From: a virus | Direction: 5' to 3' (one strand) | DNA: 29,933 nt | Virus record (IMG/VR): IMGVR_UViG_3300040815_000636 | Coordinates: 1 to 29,933 of that record | Shown: one piece after another, positions 20,616 through 28,111 of the stretch | Layout of the letters: each line of letters opens with the position of its first letter | How positions within the stretch are numbered: position 1 is the first letter of the stretch | Translations under genes and position numbers: made by a program | Notes under the pieces: generated by a model | What the model was told of the DNA's origin: nothing | Database searches by the model: none | What the model saw: only the letters and a program-made list of their open reading frames with translations

Positions 20616-23449
20616 CAGAAGTATTAGCTAAATCTCAAGACGGAGCAGATACGGTCAGCCTTGATTTAAAAGACCCGCGAGTTGAGTTAAACTTTGAGAT
20701 ACAGAACAACACCAAACTGTCAGAACGGAGCAGTCCGCATAGTTTGAGTTTTAAGTTGCCACGTACTAAAAAAAACAACAAGTTCTTTAATCATTACCAC
20801 GAAGTCAATATTGCAGAAGGCACATGGTCTGCATATAGCGAGACAACAGTAGAGGTTTTTGATGAAGGCATTGTAGTTTTAGTCGGTATCCTACAACTGA
20901 ACAACGTAAACAAAGACCAGTACAACGTCAATGTATTAGGCACAACTGCTGACTTTTTTCGTGCTATACGCGGTAAGTCATTTGATGATTTATTCGCCTA
21001 CCTCGGTGTTGATTTAGACCATGCACTTACAGTCGGTAACGTCAAAGATTCGTGGGATGTCAATAATGACATAACTAACGGATCGGTGGGTAATGGCACA
21101 ATCGTTTACCCTTTTGTTGACCACGGTTATTATCCGTTTGGCTGGTATCTATCTGGGTCAAGCGGTTATTTTACTGGGCTGAATTCTAACTGGAACATTA
21201 AAGTAGCTCACTTAAAGCCTGCAATTAGGGTGCAATTCTTAATGAATGCAATCTTAAAGTTTGCAGGGTACACTGCTGAATATTGTGCTGAATTAACAAG
21301 CACAAGATTTACTGAGTTGTACATGTTCTTGGCAACTGAGCAGAACGTAGTTTCAACAAGACCACTGTATGGAGCAAAGGTTGGGTTTACGTCGAATGTC
21401 ACGTTACCAGCAGCTACACCACAAGCCCTTGTTACGCTATTGCCAAGCAACGAATCAGCACCGTTTTTTGACCCTGACAATTTATTTACTACAGGTGTCT
21501 TTATAGCTCCGTTCGAAGGGACGTTTGTATTCTCTGTGCAGCTTGTTTTGTCTACAGCGCAGACCAATGATTACTATTTTTCTTTCAATGTAAGTAGCAC
21601 TACGCAGTCATTTAGCGACCAAGTTCTAATACCAGCAGCAAGTAACGCAGGATACGTTTACACGGGTACGTTTCAAATGACATGCACTGCATCCCAACAA
21701 GTTAACTTTCAGGCAGGCGCGGAAGGATCAAGCGATATAATTATCAATACGTCAATAAGTGGTGACAACTCATTTATTAGCGTTCCCTTATACGACACTG
21801 AGAATCCAACGGGTGCTGTCGTTGATATGGCAACTAACATGCCCGAGCTTACTCTAGATGAGTGGTTTAAAGCGATGGTAGACAAGTTTAATATTATTAT
21901 AGAGCCTGACATCGACTCACCTACAGTTTTAAAGGTTGAAACGGCTGTGGAATATTTTAACGGGGGAGTAAAAAAGGATTGGACAAAAAAACTAGATGTC
22001 AGTCAAGCCAAGGTCATTGAGCCAACAACTAGTTTACAAAAGAAACGGATCATCTACTCAGACGCAGAAGGTAAAGACCACAAAAACGAGTGGTGGCAAC
22101 GTAACTGGAATTGGGTAAAGGGTCAATTTATTTATGAAAACGCGAACGACTTTGCAGTTGAGGATGAAGAAATTGGAGATGTGTTTGTCCCACTAAGGAC
22201 ACAGGCAATTCGTAAAAACTCACAGACAGAAGAATCACTTGTGCCTAATGTCTTAGTAAGCCGACAATGGATTAACAGCGAAAATGGTGCAAAAAAAATC
22301 ACCAATAAACCAATCCTAGCTTACTACCATAGACTGCAAGACATTGGCAATGGGTATAATTTTGATATAGAGGGCGACACAATTACGCAGTACCCCTATT
22401 TTTCAGCATACAGCGCGACACCAATAGCGGCAGATACAGTAAGTTTAAATTGGGGTTATGACTACCCTGATGATGACACGCACCCATTAGTTAATGGCGT
22501 GCCGTTCTTTTTTATGTTTCGTAAATACTGGGCTAGTTACATTGATAACATATACAATGCGGACGCACGTTTAATGAACTGCTCTGTATTCCTAAGCCCT
22601 CAAGACGTAAGGGATTTACGGTTTAATGATAAAATATGGATTGATGACAGCTACTGGCGTGTATTAAGCGTGAATAATTACGTAGTTAGCGGCAATACAC
22701 CGTGTAAAGTCAAATTGCTTAAGGTTATTGATCAGGGGGACTGGGATTGCACGCAACGACCAGACACATACAATTCCGACGGAACAGTTGATTTTGTGTC
22801 AGTCACAGACGGAACAGCGGTCATAGTAAACAGAGAGTGTTGCGAACGCTTTGGGTACAAATACGACAGCGTAGATAGAGATTGCTTTTACAAATCGGTC
22901 AGCCCAACTATAGGGGGAAATCCAACTGTACCATCGTTTGAGACGGCTTATACCTTGAATGGAGGAGCAACGCCTACACCCAGTCCAATCGTTGACAGCT
23001 TTAATAAGAGTTTTTCTGCTTCAGATTACACCGTAAATGTGATGGAGTTTGGTATGGAAAAAACCACCACTGGCAACAAAGCAGTTAGCATGAATTTATT
23101 AAGTGGAGGCACCGATATAGAGATAGCACCCAATATGATTTATGCAGCCGAAATTGACATTGTTGCAATGCAAACGGGCGGTACATCGGGAACGGTTGGT
23201 GATGTAGACACTATGAAACTAACAGGTACAGTGAAAACATTTCGAGGAGGAGGAGGTGAGGTAGGTAGTTTTCATACAATTAGTCACCAATCCGATCACA
23301 CTAACGTTCACGGTGTTTCTTGGCAAATTGTTGTAGGCGCAAATAGACCTGCTGTTTTGAATTTAAGAATTACGGGTCAGGCTAATCATATCATTCGCTT
23401 TTTTGCACATGTACGCTTAACGGCAATGAGTGTCATTAAATTTATCTAA
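20612..23449 (+). CDS. Tail tip hub protein (Tal/gp27-like)
   Basis: A 945-residue protein. The first 130 residues have a hub signature: VSLDLKDPRVELNFEIQNNT, SSPHSLSFKLPRTKKNNKFF and VVLVGILQLNNV, close to known Bacteroidota tail hub proteins, where a mixed beta domain holds S.S..LP.T..N. A central beta-rich part includes QVNFQAGAEG. Around 425-500 lies ELTLDEWFKAMVDKFNIIIE, a second hub motif. The C-terminal 200 residues are Thr/Gly-rich and include two Cys (NRECCERFGYKYDSVDRDCF), a possible small domain for cell contact. It connects tail tube and fibres. No peptidase or lysozyme motif was found. Confidence 0.75.
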   Translation: MTEVLAKSQDGADTVSLDLKDPRVELNFEIQNNTKLSERSSPHSLSFKLPRTKKNNKFFNHYHEVNIAEGTWSAYSETTVEVFDEGIVVLVGILQLNNVNKDQYNVNVLGTTADFFRAIRGKSFDDLFAYLGVDLDHALTVGNVKDSWDVNNDITNGSVGNGTIVYPFVDHGYYPFGWYLSGSSGYFTGLNSNWNIKVAHLKPAIRVQFLMNAILKFAGYTAEYCAELTSTRFTELYMFLATEQNVVSTRPLYGAKVGFTSNVTLPAATPQALVTLLPSNESAPFFDPDNLFTTGVFIAPFEGTFVFSVQLVLSTAQTNDYYFSFNVSSTTQSFSDQVLIPAASNAGYVYTGTFQMTCTASQQVNFQAGAEGSSDIIINTSISGDNSFISVPLYDTENPTGAVVDMATNMPELTLDEWFKAMVDKFNIIIEPDIDSPTVLKVETAVEYFNGGVKKDWTKKLDVSQAKVIEPTTSLQKKRIIYSDAEGKDHKNEWWQRNWNWVKGQFIYENANDFAVEDEEIGDVFVPLRTQAIRKNSQTEESLVPNVLVSRQWINSENGAKKITNKPILAYYHRLQDIGNGYNFDIEGDTITQYPYFSAYSATPIAADTVSLNWGYDYPDDDTHPLVNGVPFFFMFRKYWASYIDNIYNADARLMNCSVFLSPQDVRDLRFNDKIWIDDSYWRVLSVNNYVVSGNTPCKVKLLKVIDQGDWDCTQRPDTYNSDGTVDFVSVTDGTAVIVNRECCERFGYKYDSVDRDCFYKSVSPTIGGNPTVPSFETAYTLNGGATPTPSPIVDSFNKSFSASDYTVNVMEFGMEKTTTGNKAVSMNLLSGGTDIEIAPNMIYAAEIDIVAMQTGGTSGTVGDVDTMKLTGTVKTFRGGGGEVGSFHTISHQSDHTNVHGVSWQIVVGANRPAVLNLRITGQANHIIRFFAHVRLTAMSVIKFI

Positions 23450-23450
23450 C

Positions 23451-23615
23451 GTGAAAGAGTTTATAAATAACGTAGGTCGAGGAGTTGTACCCACTATCGA
23501 TTTAATGAATCAGCGTATATATAAGGGTAGCCCACTGTACAAACAATGGTATGGTCGCTATTCATTAGACGGCAAGCTGTGGCGCAAAATTAAACTGACA
23601 CTAGAAAATGGCTAA
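23451..23615 (+). CDS. Small protein between hub and tape measure (54 residues)
   Basis: A 54-residue basic protein. GTG 23451, one base after the hub stop, is preferred; an in-frame GTG at 23430 would add seven residues over the hub gene. The product reads KEFINNVGRGVVPTIDLMNQ, then a SPLYKQWYGRYSLDGKLWRK motif with many aromatic residues. It overlaps the tape measure start by 8 bases. It may be a small tail-tip or tape-measure partner. Confidence 0.6.
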   Translation: MKEFINNVGRGVVPTIDLMNQRIYKGSPLYKQWYGRYSLDGKLWRKIKLTLENG

Positions 23616-25227
23616 ACCGATAAACGTAGAAGCGAAAGTTGTCGCAGAAGTTGAGGACGCAAAACAGAACATCAAAGAAGTAGGTGATGAGGTAGATGCG
23701 TTAAAAGAAAAAGCACGGGGCGCAGCAAAAGCCAGCTCTAAGGAATTCGGAAACTTTGCCAACCTGTTTAGTGGATTGTTGCCTCGCAACATTCAGATGA
23801 TGATTCGTAAGTTTCAGTCTACTCAACGGGCGGTGGGACGCTTAGGCCGTAGCTTAAAATTTCTCAAGGGTGCATTTGCTGGACTCGGTATCGGTTTGTT
23901 AATTCTAGCCTTAGAAGCACTAATTGAGAACTGGGAAAAAATTAGCAACCTGCTGACTGGCGTTGACGAAAAACAAGAAGCCTACAACAAACGAATTGAG
24001 GCAGGTACAAAAGCAGTAAATTCTTATGTCACAGCCAATCAGCAATATATTGACACGGTTAATGACAGTACAGCTAGTGCCGATTTACGCAATCAGGCTT
24101 TGGCAACAATGGGAGCGCGGCTGCGGGAAGTGCAGAATCTAGACATTACCACGGCAGAAGGTCTTGAACGTTTCAACTTAGCAATTGAACGCCAACTAAA
24201 ACTAGAGGATTTACAGGCCCAGCAACGTCACGTACTACAAGACATTGATGCGCAAAGAAACGAAGACGCACAAGACGCTATTAAATGGTACGATTTCTTA
24301 GCAAATAGTAAGTTTCGTTCGCAAAAGGTAGACGAGGCACAAACAGGTATTGATGAAAAAATAAATACTTTAAAATCACAATTTAACGCTCTTATTTTAG
24401 AGCAACTAGCAATTGAAACGGAGCGCACTTTAGAAATTGAGCGACAAAATGAAGCCGCTCGAATTCAGAGAGAGCTAGAGGCTCGGCGACTTAAGTTTGG
24501 AGACGAATTTGTACGGCAATTAGAGCGTGAACAAGAGGCAGAATTATGGGAGGATGACGGCTCTGACCCTATGGCTCAATTTAATGCTGACCAAGAATTA
24601 GCACAAGCACGTATAGATGCGGCAAAAGCAGAGGAGGCAGAGTTAGATGCTATTATTGACAGGCAAACAGAGAAATATTGGACTAATTATTGGGAAAAAA
24701 AGGCTGCTGAAGATAAAGCTCTTAAAGATAATTTAGAAAGAATAAGTCTTGAGGGTGCAGCTAGGCAAGCACAGTTTAGGGCGGCAGAGGATATAAGCAC
24801 TGGGTTAGAAAGGTTAGCGGCTGAAGGTTCTAATGCTCAAAAAGCATTTGCCATTACAAGTATCTTGTTGTCTCAAGCGCAAGCTGTACAAAGTGCAATT
24901 ACTGGAGCGTTAAAAGCAGCCGAACAAACGGGCGCAGCAGCACCGTTTACAGCACCGTTGTTTATTGCGCAAATGGTAGGTATTGCCATTAGTTCTTTTG
25001 CTCAAGTTAAAAGCATACTTGATCAAGCAGGATCAGGGGGAGGTTCGGTGGGTCGTGGTGGAGGCGGTGGTGGTCGAGGTGGTATGACAGGTGCATTAGT
25101 ACCTCAAGGTGTAGGTGGCCGTCAGTTGTCATTGCCTCAATCAAATCAGGCATTTATTGTACAGAGTGAATTGCAGGGTCAAATGCAGTCACAGGGTGCG
25201 CTCGAAAAAAGGTTACACCTACAGTGA
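23608..25227 (+). CDS. Tail tape measure protein
   Basis: A 539-residue mostly helical protein. Charged coiled-coil segments flank two hydrophobic helices: FAGLGIGLLILALEAL near residue 90-110 and FIAQMVGIAISSFAQV near 450-470. Long Glu/Gln/Ala-rich helices lie in the middle (ERTLEIERQNEAARIQRELE). A Gly-rich stretch (GGGSVGRGGGGGGRGG) precedes the C-terminus, which ends with the AFIVQSEL...EKRL pattern known from Bacteroidota tape measures. At 0.15 nm per residue the tail would be about 80 nm, short for a siphovirus. It is bound by the chaperones encoded at 17568 and sets tail length. Confidence 0.82.
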   Translation: MAKPINVEAKVVAEVEDAKQNIKEVGDEVDALKEKARGAAKASSKEFGNFANLFSGLLPRNIQMMIRKFQSTQRAVGRLGRSLKFLKGAFAGLGIGLLILALEALIENWEKISNLLTGVDEKQEAYNKRIEAGTKAVNSYVTANQQYIDTVNDSTASADLRNQALATMGARLREVQNLDITTAEGLERFNLAIERQLKLEDLQAQQRHVLQDIDAQRNEDAQDAIKWYDFLANSKFRSQKVDEAQTGIDEKINTLKSQFNALILEQLAIETERTLEIERQNEAARIQRELEARRLKFGDEFVRQLEREQEAELWEDDGSDPMAQFNADQELAQARIDAAKAEEAELDAIIDRQTEKYWTNYWEKKAAEDKALKDNLERISLEGAARQAQFRAAEDISTGLERLAAEGSNAQKAFAITSILLSQAQAVQSAITGALKAAEQTGAAAPFTAPLFIAQMVGIAISSFAQVKSILDQAGSGGGSVGRGGGGGGRGGMTGALVPQGVGGRQLSLPQSNQAFIVQSELQGQMQSQGALEKRLHLQ

Positions 25228-25272
25228 TAGGTATATTTATAAGTAGAGGGTTTTGTGAATGCAGCTTATTTG

Positions 25273-25305
25273 CTTGTATATATGTATAAATTTATGTATA
25301 TTTTG
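25273..25305 (+). promoter_or_regulatory. Probable promoter for the small-gene array
   Basis: CTTG at 25273-25276, a 20-base spacer and TATATTTTG at 25297-25305 copy the architecture of the early promoter, with one mismatch in each box. The first array gene starts 16 bases after it. Inside the spacer, TATGTATA occurs twice (25281-25288 and 25293-25300) and ATAAATTTAT (25286-25295) is a perfect palindrome, so a regulator could bind here. Confidence 0.5.
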
Positions 25306-25321
25306 CTATAAACATAAAGAA

Positions 25322-25513
25322 ATGGATATTTTAGTACACGAACACTGGCGCGACGTAGAGCATGTATTGAAGCTGCACGATCTTGACGTGTATGTTTTGC
25401 ACTACAGAAGCAAAGGCATGATGGCATGTGTTGTAGAGGCTGATAGTATTATGGCAGCTCAAGACATTCTAGAGGTTATGCACGCAAACGGATTTGACGC
25501 AACACAAGTTTAA
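25322..25513 (+). CDS. Array gene 1: small His-containing protein (63 residues)
   Basis: A 63-residue protein. ATG 25322 is chosen because it lies just after the promoter; the in-frame upstream ATG at 25259 would lie across it. It reads as a helix with several His (VHEHWRDVEHVLKLH), two strands (DVYVLHY and MMACVVEA) and a helix (IMAAQDILEVMHANGF), an alpha-beta-beta-alpha order that could form a half ferredoxin-like fold. No family is assigned. It is the only array member not preceded by the repeated junction. Confidence 0.7.
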   Translation: MDILVHEHWRDVEHVLKLHDLDVYVLHYRSKGMMACVVEADSIMAAQDILEVMHANGFDATQV

Positions 25514-25524
25514 ACAACAGAGAT

Positions 25525-25752
25525 ATGGATTATGTAAGACGATTTGAACAAGCATACGATGTAAACCTTGTTGCCCGTATGTATGATTCAGGCAGAAATT
25601 ATAAACTAGCTGATATTGGAAATTTTGCACAAGATTTAGGAATTGATGTGCGGGAAGTAATGGATGCTATCTACGACATCGAAGCGGTATACAATATTGT
25701 ATTAGAAGTTGATTCATATAAAGACGTCGTTGTTAATCCATACGGCTATTAA
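25525..25752 (+). CDS. Array gene 2: small acidic helical protein (75 residues)
   Basis: A 75-residue protein, mainly helical (NYKLADIGNFAQDLGIDVRE, then VMDAIYDIEAVYNI), ending in a strand VLEVDS and a short PYGY tail. It has about twice as many Asp/Glu as Lys/Arg. The LADIGNFAQDLGIDVREVM part has the spacing of a short HTH or UBA-like three-helix unit, but no family is clear. The junction before it is ACAACAGAGAT. Confidence 0.7.
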   Translation: MDYVRRFEQAYDVNLVARMYDSGRNYKLADIGNFAQDLGIDVREVMDAIYDIEAVYNIVLEVDSYKDVVVNPYGY

Positions 25753-25763
25753 ACAAAAGAGAT

Positions 25764-26048
25764 ATGGCATACGCAAACGATAGAGCGCAAGAAGCATTTG
25801 GTGACTTCTTAGCAGATGAAACTGATTTTGAGTACATAGGTTATTTACCAAGCGAAAGGGCAAGTGCGTTTTACGTAAGCAAGTTTGCGCTTGACTATTT
25901 TATTGATGACATTAAAAGGTTTGAATTAGATGCTTTCGTTAGAGAAGAATTTCCTGAGTGGATGGAGAACGACGAGTATTATGATTTTGGCTATTGGACA
26001 GAAGACGATAACGGAGACTTTATCGTTTATGTGCAATTATTTGTTTAA
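25764..26048 (+). CDS. Array gene 3: highly acidic protein (94 residues)
   Basis: A 94-residue protein with about 24 Asp/Glu against 6 Lys/Arg, rich in Tyr and Phe. It begins helical (RAQEAFGDFLADE), has FALDYFIDDIKRFELDAFVR and ends with a strand pair around WTEDDNGDFIVYVQLFV. The charge density could mimic DNA, an idea not supported by any motif. The junction is ACAAAAGAGAT, one base different from the consensus. Confidence 0.7.
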   Translation: MAYANDRAQEAFGDFLADETDFEYIGYLPSERASAFYVSKFALDYFIDDIKRFELDAFVREEFPEWMENDEYYDFGYWTEDDNGDFIVYVQLFV

Positions 26049-26059
26049 ACAACAGAGAT

Positions 26060-26311
26060 ATGACATTAAATCAACTACAAGAAATAATTGAGGACTACGC
26101 ACCACGTGAACGCGAAGGTTACAACTATCAAAAAAACTACGACATTATTTACTGCGAATGGTGGTTGCCTTTTGATTTTCCAGAGCGAGAAATTGACGAC
26201 ATTATCGACAATATGCAAGATGAAGTGGGAACGCGCATTATCTACGACATTCGCGAAACGAAAGGTGCTACAATCGTTTTAACGTTTGACGTGTCTTTGC
26301 CTACTTACTAA
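26060..26311 (+). CDS. Array gene 4: acidic alpha/beta protein (83 residues)
   Basis: An 83-residue protein. An N-terminal helix (LNQLQEIIEDYA) leads to a strand (YDIIYCEWW), then a helix (EREIDDIIDNMQDEV) and two strands (TRIIYDIRE and ATIVLTFDV). The order helix-strand-helix-strand-strand is the clearest example of the plan shared with array genes 8 and 11, the gene at 29326 and the protease C-terminus. The preceding junction is ACAACAGAGAT. Confidence 0.7.
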   Translation: MTLNQLQEIIEDYAPREREGYNYQKNYDIIYCEWWLPFDFPEREIDDIIDNMQDEVGTRIIYDIRETKGATIVLTFDVSLPTY

Positions 26312-26322
26312 ACAACAGAGAG

Positions 26323-26472
26323 ATGAAAAAAATATCAATAGCAATAAGTGGCGCAATCTCGGAATTAGATGTTGCGATTTATGAGGCAAAAAAAGTGGGA
26401 GACACATTGCTTGCCGAAAGGTTAGAAGAAATATTTGAGGAATTGGACAGAATTGAGCGTAGCCTGTATTAA
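26323..26472 (+). CDS. Array gene 5: short helical protein (49 residues)
   Basis: The shortest member, 49 residues. It reads MKKISIAISGAISELDVAIY, then a charged helix (AERLEEIFEELDRIERSL). A two-helix hairpin or coiled coil is likely. It is supported by sitting exactly between two copies of the junction. The junction before it ends GAGAGATG instead of GAGATATG. Confidence 0.7.
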   Translation: MKKISIAISGAISELDVAIYEAKKVGDTLLAERLEEIFEELDRIERSLY

Positions 26473-26483
26473 ACAACAGAGAT

Positions 26484-26702
26484 ATGAGAGGTGAAAGTAA
26501 CGCAGACTACGAACTGAATCTAATTAAAAAACAAGCACAAGATTTAACCTCTACGCTTGAAATTTTATTAGAACACTTCTATTCTGAAGTAGATAGAGGA
26601 GCAGGCTATGACGCGGAAAACGCAGCAGAAGGCATAGAAGATTTAATTGAAGGAGTTGAGGGCATACACGACCAAGCCCAATACTATTACCGTTCATACT
26701 AA
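26484..26702 (+). CDS. Array gene 6: acidic helical protein (72 residues)
   Basis: A 72-residue, almost all-helical protein (YELNLIKKQAQDLTSTLEIL, then NAAEGIEDLIEGVEGI) that ends in an aromatic tail, QAQYYYRSY. The short Tyr-rich end recalls the RSLY end of the gene before it. No known domain. The junction before it is the consensus ACAACAGAGAT. Confidence 0.7.
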   Translation: MRGESNADYELNLIKKQAQDLTSTLEILLEHFYSEVDRGAGYDAENAAEGIEDLIEGVEGIHDQAQYYYRSY

Positions 26703-26713
26703 ACAATAGAGAT

Positions 26714-26992
26714 ATGACGCAGGAGCAATACGAAAACCATTTTCGAGACATTTTCCAATCTGATAAATATCAGGGGTTTATGGAAATGGTTTATGAAGGT
26801 GCTGTTATTGCAATGGATGAAGGCGCATACGAATTGCAATACAGAATTGAAGAGGCTGGAGGACGAAGCGAAAGAGATAAACGTGTTGCTACAAATATGG
26901 TTGAAGACCTAATACCACTAGCGGAAGACAAGTTTCCAGACTTAGTTCCTATGGTAGAAGCGTTACGATATATGATGATACGTTTAAGATAA
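26714..26992 (+). CDS. Array gene 7: acidic helical protein (92 residues)
   Basis: A 92-residue helical protein (QEQYENHFRDIFQSDKYQGF, later NMVEDLIPLAEDKFPDLVPM) with many Met. Charge is less extreme than in its neighbours, and the C-terminus is basic (RYMMIRLR). No known domain. The junction before it is ACAATAGAGAT, one base different. Confidence 0.7.
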   Translation: MTQEQYENHFRDIFQSDKYQGFMEMVYEGAVIAMDEGAYELQYRIEEAGGRSERDKRVATNMVEDLIPLAEDKFPDLVPMVEALRYMMIRLR

Positions 26993-27004
26993 AACAACAG
27001 AGAT

Positions 27005-27286
27005 ATGTATACAGAAAACGAAATTGTTGATTACGCTTATGACCTAGCGGAAGAATGGGGGAATTATTTTGATGAACAAACAATGTCTTATTCATCTAAT
27101 CGGGGGGCGGTTCTCTTTTTCTACCCTGACGTAAGAGAACTAGAAAGCGAGTTTAATTACCTCGATAATTTTACGGTGTCTTTTCCTATGGCAGAAGTAG
27201 ATGTTGATCTTGTTGAGGAAAACATTCAAACAAGAAACAGGAGTTACGGGAGGTATGAAATCATTCAGGTAAACTTACGATTCTAA
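27005..27286 (+). CDS. Array gene 8: acidic alpha/beta protein (93 residues)
   Basis: A 93-residue protein. The start MYTENEIVDYAYDLAEEWGN resembles the start of the gene at 29326 (MTYKEAVEEIAYELE). A strand (AVLFFYPD), a helix (VRELESEFNYL), further strands (FTVSFPMAEVDV) and a final strand (YEIIQVNLRF) follow, consistent with a small alpha/beta sandwich. The junction is one base longer than usual (AACAACAGAGAT). Confidence 0.7.
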   Translation: MYTENEIVDYAYDLAEEWGNYFDEQTMSYSSNRGAVLFFYPDVRELESEFNYLDNFTVSFPMAEVDVDLVEENIQTRNRSYGRYEIIQVNLRF

Positions 27287-27297
27287 ACAACAGAGAT

Positions 27298-27525
27298 ATG
27301 AAGCGATTTGACACAAAGATTTTTGTAAGTGGCTTGAGTACAGAATCAGGTTATTTTTGGGAGGAGGAATTAAGACAAGAGGGCTTTGAGGTAGTTCTTA
27401 TGCCAGATAGACATGGGCGATTTTTGGATATGGAAATTAGTGTAGAAGGAATTGACAACACTATGTACTCTATTCTTCAAGATATATTGTCTGAAATGGA
27501 ATCAGAAGGAATTGTTATTAGCTAA
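27298..27525 (+). CDS. Array gene 9: alpha/beta protein (75 residues)
   Basis: A 75-residue protein with strand TKIFVSGL, helix WEEELRQEGF, strand EVVLMPD and strand MEISVEGID, then an acidic helix (MYSILQDILSEMESEG) and a short last strand. This is a near-complete beta-alpha-beta-beta-alpha-beta order, suggesting a ferredoxin-like small domain. The junction is consensus. Confidence 0.7.
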   Translation: MKRFDTKIFVSGLSTESGYFWEEELRQEGFEVVLMPDRHGRFLDMEISVEGIDNTMYSILQDILSEMESEGIVIS

Positions 27526-27536
27526 ACAACAGAGAT

Positions 27537-27788
27537 ATGGATTTTAACCAATTAGATAATTTAATTTCTGAAATATATGAGCAAGTGCGAAACATACCTG
27601 CTCATTTGGATTGGGCAGAAGATGTTGTGTCTAAACTTGCCGATGCACTATACGATGACACACCAATGCGTATGCACTTAATTTTAAATGAGTGGAATGC
27701 ATATCGGTTTTTAACTCCTCAGTTTCTCCGTCAATTAGAAGATGCCATTGAAGATTACGCTTACACAACCAGCAACTATGGCATTTAA
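27537..27788 (+). CDS. Array gene 10: acidic helical protein (83 residues)
   Basis: An 83-residue helical protein (FNQLDNLISEIYEQVRNIPA, later FLTPQFLRQLEDAIEDYAY) ending in SNYGI. The same NYGI ending, with the same TATGGCATTTAA end of the DNA, closes the gene at 29604. The junction after this gene is longer (18 bases, CATTTAT then ACAACAGAGAT), the main exception in the array. Confidence 0.7.
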   Translation: MDFNQLDNLISEIYEQVRNIPAHLDWAEDVVSKLADALYDDTPMRMHLILNEWNAYRFLTPQFLRQLEDAIEDYAYTTSNYGI

Positions 27789-27806
27789 CATTTATACAAC
27801 AGAGAT

Positions 27807-28100
27807 ATGAGATTTCAAGATTCTGCTATACTTGATATTGAGGACATTATTGTGCGCCAAATGGACATTTACTCGATAGAAGGCAAATTAAATTTTATTT
27901 CAGGTGGTCGCATTCAAAGTTTCGAAATAGAAAATTTCCGTGTAGACCTAGATTATCAACCTGCAAATTTTGACTATTACATTCAAGACTTTACGTCAGA
28001 ACTAGGTGATGAGTTGCAGGATTATTTAAATGAGTGGTCTTATTATGACGTGCATATAGATGTAGAGCGAGGCACAATTTTTATTGAATTCACCAATTAA
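27807..28100 (+). CDS. Array gene 11: acidic beta/alpha protein (97 residues)
   Basis: A 97-residue protein, the longest of the array. A helix (ILDIEDIIVRQMD), strands (GKLNFIS, IQSFEIENFRVDLDY), a helix (ELGDELQDYLNEW) and a final strand hairpin (YDVHIDVERGTIFIEFTN) are predicted by pattern. Its end matches the helix-strand-strand end of array gene 4. It is followed by ACAACGGAGAT and then the protease start, so the protease is read as the next cassette. Confidence 0.7.
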   Translation: MRFQDSAILDIEDIIVRQMDIYSIEGKLNFISGGRIQSFEIENFRVDLDYQPANFDYYIQDFTSELGDELQDYLNEWSYYDVHIDVERGTIFIEFTN

Positions 28101-28111
28101 ACAACGGAGAT

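Noticed and set aside
25259-25321. Longer start for the first array gene with a hydrophobic leader
   Set aside because: The extra 21 codons lie over the candidate promoter and are a by-product of AT-rich sequence.
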